Positions 4,748 to 6,364 of a stretch of DNA of 6,364 nt are shown here, piece by piece. Position numbers and translations under genes: made by a program. Source of the stretch: Syntrophorhabdaceae bacterium (GTDB lineage Bacteria; Desulfobacterota; Syntrophorhabdia; Syntrophorhabdales; Syntrophorhabdaceae); the NCBI GenBank assembly GCA_026415015.1, contig JAOAHW010000131.1, positions 1 to 6,364 on the forward strand, written 5' to 3'. Within the stretch, counting starts at the first letter, position 1. The number at the start of each line of letters is the position of its first letter. The notes beneath the pieces were generated by a model. That model had not been told where the DNA came from. It searched no databases and was given only the letters and a program-made list of their open reading frames with translations.

Positions 4748-6364
4748 CTATCCTGTACCCCTTAGCCTCTCTACAGTCCTCACACCCTTGACCTTTTGAA
4801 TTGATTTTATAATCTTCTGTAGCTGAGACATGTGCTTTATCTCTATCTCATATACACCTGTGGCAGCCCTGTCAGGGGTTGTCATGGCCTGGGCGCTTAT
4901 TATATTTGCCTTATGGGATGCCATGATTGTGCTTATATCAGATAAAAGACCCTTTCTGTCTTCACCAGCCACCCTCAATCTCACAGGATATGTCATTTCC
5001 TTGTTTAGCTCCCATGTGACATCTACCCTCCTCTGTTCATCATAGGTATGGACATTGGGGCAGTCCTCTACATGGATTGTCAAGCCCCTACCCCTTGTTA
5101 TAAATCCGAATATCTTATCCCCTGGTATAGGGTTACAGCACCTTGCAAACTTTACCACCAGACCGTCTACCCCTTTTATCTTTATGGAGCTATCCCTGGT
5201 CTTTGTAATGGTCTTGATTATCTCTTTGATCTTGCCTGGCTTTTCCTCCTCTGGGACATATTTACCTATTATCTGGAGGGGGGTGTGTATTCCATAGCCA
5301 ATACCGGCAAAAAGGTCATCTATGGTCTCATAGCTAAAATCCTTTGCAAGACCATCAAGCTCCCCTGATTTCAACATCTTTGAGAAGCTTAAATCATGTT
5401 TGGCAAGCTCTTTTTCCAATAATGCCCTACCCAGTTCAATGCTTTTTTCCCGTTGTTCTGTCTTTATCCACTGTCTTATCTTTGCCTTTGCCTTTGAGGT
5501 CTTTACAAACCCGAGCCAGTCCTTGCTTGGTTTATGGGATGGGTTAGTCAGTATATCTACTGTATCCCCGCTCTTCAATATATGTCTTAATGGAACAAGT
5601 TTGCCGTTTACCTTGGCACCAACGCATGTATGACCGAGTTGTGTATGGATGGCATAGGCAAAATCAACTGGTGTAGCACCCTTTGGCAGTTCCTTTACAT
5701 CCCCTTTCGGAGTAAAGACATATATATCATCAGGGAAGAGATCGATCTTGAATATCTCAAGGAATTCTTTGTTGTCCTTGAGCTCCTGCTGCCACTCTAT
5801 TATCCTCCTTAACCACTGGAAAATCTTGTCCTCCTTGGCATTAAAGAGTTTGCCCTCTTTATATTTCCAGTGTGCTGCAATCCCATCCTCTGCTAATTTA
5901 TGCATATCATGGGTCCTTATCTGTATCTCAATCTTTTCACCATATGGACCCATAACCTTTGTATGTAAAGATTGATACATATTCGCCTTTGGTAGTGCTA
6001 TATAGTCACTGAATTTCCCTGGTATGGGTTTGAAGAATGAGTGTATGTAGCCTAAGGTTTCGTAACACTCCTTTTCAGTGTTGACGATTACCCTGAATGC
6101 CGTAAGGTCATATATATCGTTTATATCTATACCCTCGTTTATCATCTTTTTATATATGCTATAGAACCTTTTTGCCCTACCATAGACCTCTGCCTGTATC
6201 CCTGACTCTTCCAGTCTCTTTTTAATGAGGTCTCTTACCTCGTTTATATACTGCTCCCTCTCCTTTCTCTTCTTTGCAAGTTTCTGACTGACTATATTGT
6301 ATTCCAGGGGTTTTAGATATTTAAAGGCTGTGTCCTCAAGTTCTCCCTTTAACCACTCTATACC
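4748..6364 (-). CDS. rel: Rel/SpoT-family (p)ppGpp synthetase (possibly bifunctional), 5' end outside window
   Basis: The visible 538 residues are the C-terminal three quarters of a long RelA/SpoT homologue, the stringent-response enzyme that transfers pyrophosphate from ATP to GDP or GTP. The frame is open to the right edge, so the Met at 6145 is internal. The fragment begins in the linker before the synthetase domain. Synthetase signatures are GRAKRFYSIYKKM (62-74), YDLTAFR with the catalytic Asp (D86), NMYQSLHT, and EIQIRT with the catalytic Glu (E146). A TGS domain follows (about 213-273, DIYVFTPKGDV onward), then a helical region, a zinc-finger/RIS domain with C409, C410, H431 and C435, and an ACT domain (about 459-538). 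Family members run about 700-750 residues, so roughly 180 residues including the HD hydrolase domain are missing here; whether it also degrades (p)ppGpp cannot be judged. The usual His after GRxK is Arg (R66). It converges on rpmB. Confidence 0.95.
   Translation of the reverse strand, partial: GIEWLKGELEDTAFKYLKPLEYNIVSQKLAKKRKEREQYINEVRDLIKKRLEESGIQAEVYGRAKRFYSIYKKMINEGIDINDIYDLTAFRVIVNTEKECYETLGYIHSFFKPIPGKFSDYIALPKANMYQSLHTKVMGPYGEKIEIQIRTHDMHKLAEDGIAAHWKYKEGKLFNAKEDKIFQWLRRIIEWQQELKDNKEFLEIFKIDLFPDDIYVFTPKGDVKELPKGATPVDFAYAIHTQLGHTCVGAKVNGKLVPLRHILKSGDTVDILTNPSHKPSKDWLGFVKTSKAKAKIRQWIKTEQREKSIELGRALLEKELAKHDLSFSKMLKSGELDGLAKDFSYETIDDLFAGIGYGIHTPLQIIGKYVPEEEKPGKIKEIIKTITKTRDSSIKIKGVDGLVVKFARCCNPIPGDKIFGFITRGRGLTIHVEDCPNVHTYDEQRRVDVTWELNKEMTYPVRLRVAGEDRKGLLSDISTIMASHKANIISAQAMTTPDRAATGVYEIEIKHMSQLQKIIKSIQKVKGVRTVERLRGTG

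Noticed and set aside
5048..5368. Plus-strand reading frame of 106 codons inside rel
   Set aside because: It lies antisense to conserved Rel domains, has no recognisable domain, and its composition is that of a reversed coding frame.
4748..6145. Rel as a complete 465-residue protein starting at 6145
   Set aside because: The frame stays open for 73 more codons to the window edge, and those codons encode the conserved GRAKRFYSIYKK part of the synthetase domain, so the Met is internal.

Overview
This 6.4 kb window comes from a moderately AT-rich bacterial chromosome. It holds six genes with an intact reading frame and one clearly chromosomal housekeeping pair (ribosomal protein L28 and a long Rel/SpoT enzyme). 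The Rel fragment, the four-cysteine L28 and the radical SAM family all recall Nitrospirota or Desulfobacterota-type anaerobes. That placement rests on recalled family resemblance, not on any search, and is weak. I see no rRNA, tRNA, CRISPR array, insertion sequence or prophage gene.

Layout. Positions 1-210 hold no convincing gene. They contain a possible minus-strand promoter (52-80) and, just before the first gene, a perfect 10-bp inverted repeat with a 15-nt spacer (163-197) that overlaps a plausible promoter. On the plus strand follow a 12-helix major facilitator transporter (211-1485) and, 62 nt later, a small exported cupin (1548-1967). The gap between them holds a 13-bp palindrome with the same TTTAC/GTAAA half-sites as the repeat upstream of the transporter.

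On the minus strand, 4336 to 1985, lies a tight three-gene unit: an exported metallo-beta-lactamase-fold hydrolase, a 120-residue cysteine-containing protein of unknown function (15 nt later), and a radical SAM enzyme with an unusual CX4CX2C cluster motif (6 nt later). This unit converges on the cupin with only 17 nt between the stop codons and no clear intrinsic terminator.

A compact divergent control region (4364-4434) carries two strong sigma-70-type promoters back to back. One drives the hydrolase unit leftward and the other drives rpmB (ribosomal protein L28, 4468-4659) rightward. A (p)ppGpp synthetase of the long Rel/SpoT type then converges on rpmB from the right. Its reading frame runs off the window edge, so the N-terminal hydrolase domain is not visible.

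Nothing here is a clear new system. The best candidates for a second look are the half-site pattern in front of the transporter and cupin, which suggests one unknown regulator, and the pairing of an atypical radical SAM enzyme with a small cysteine-bearing protein.
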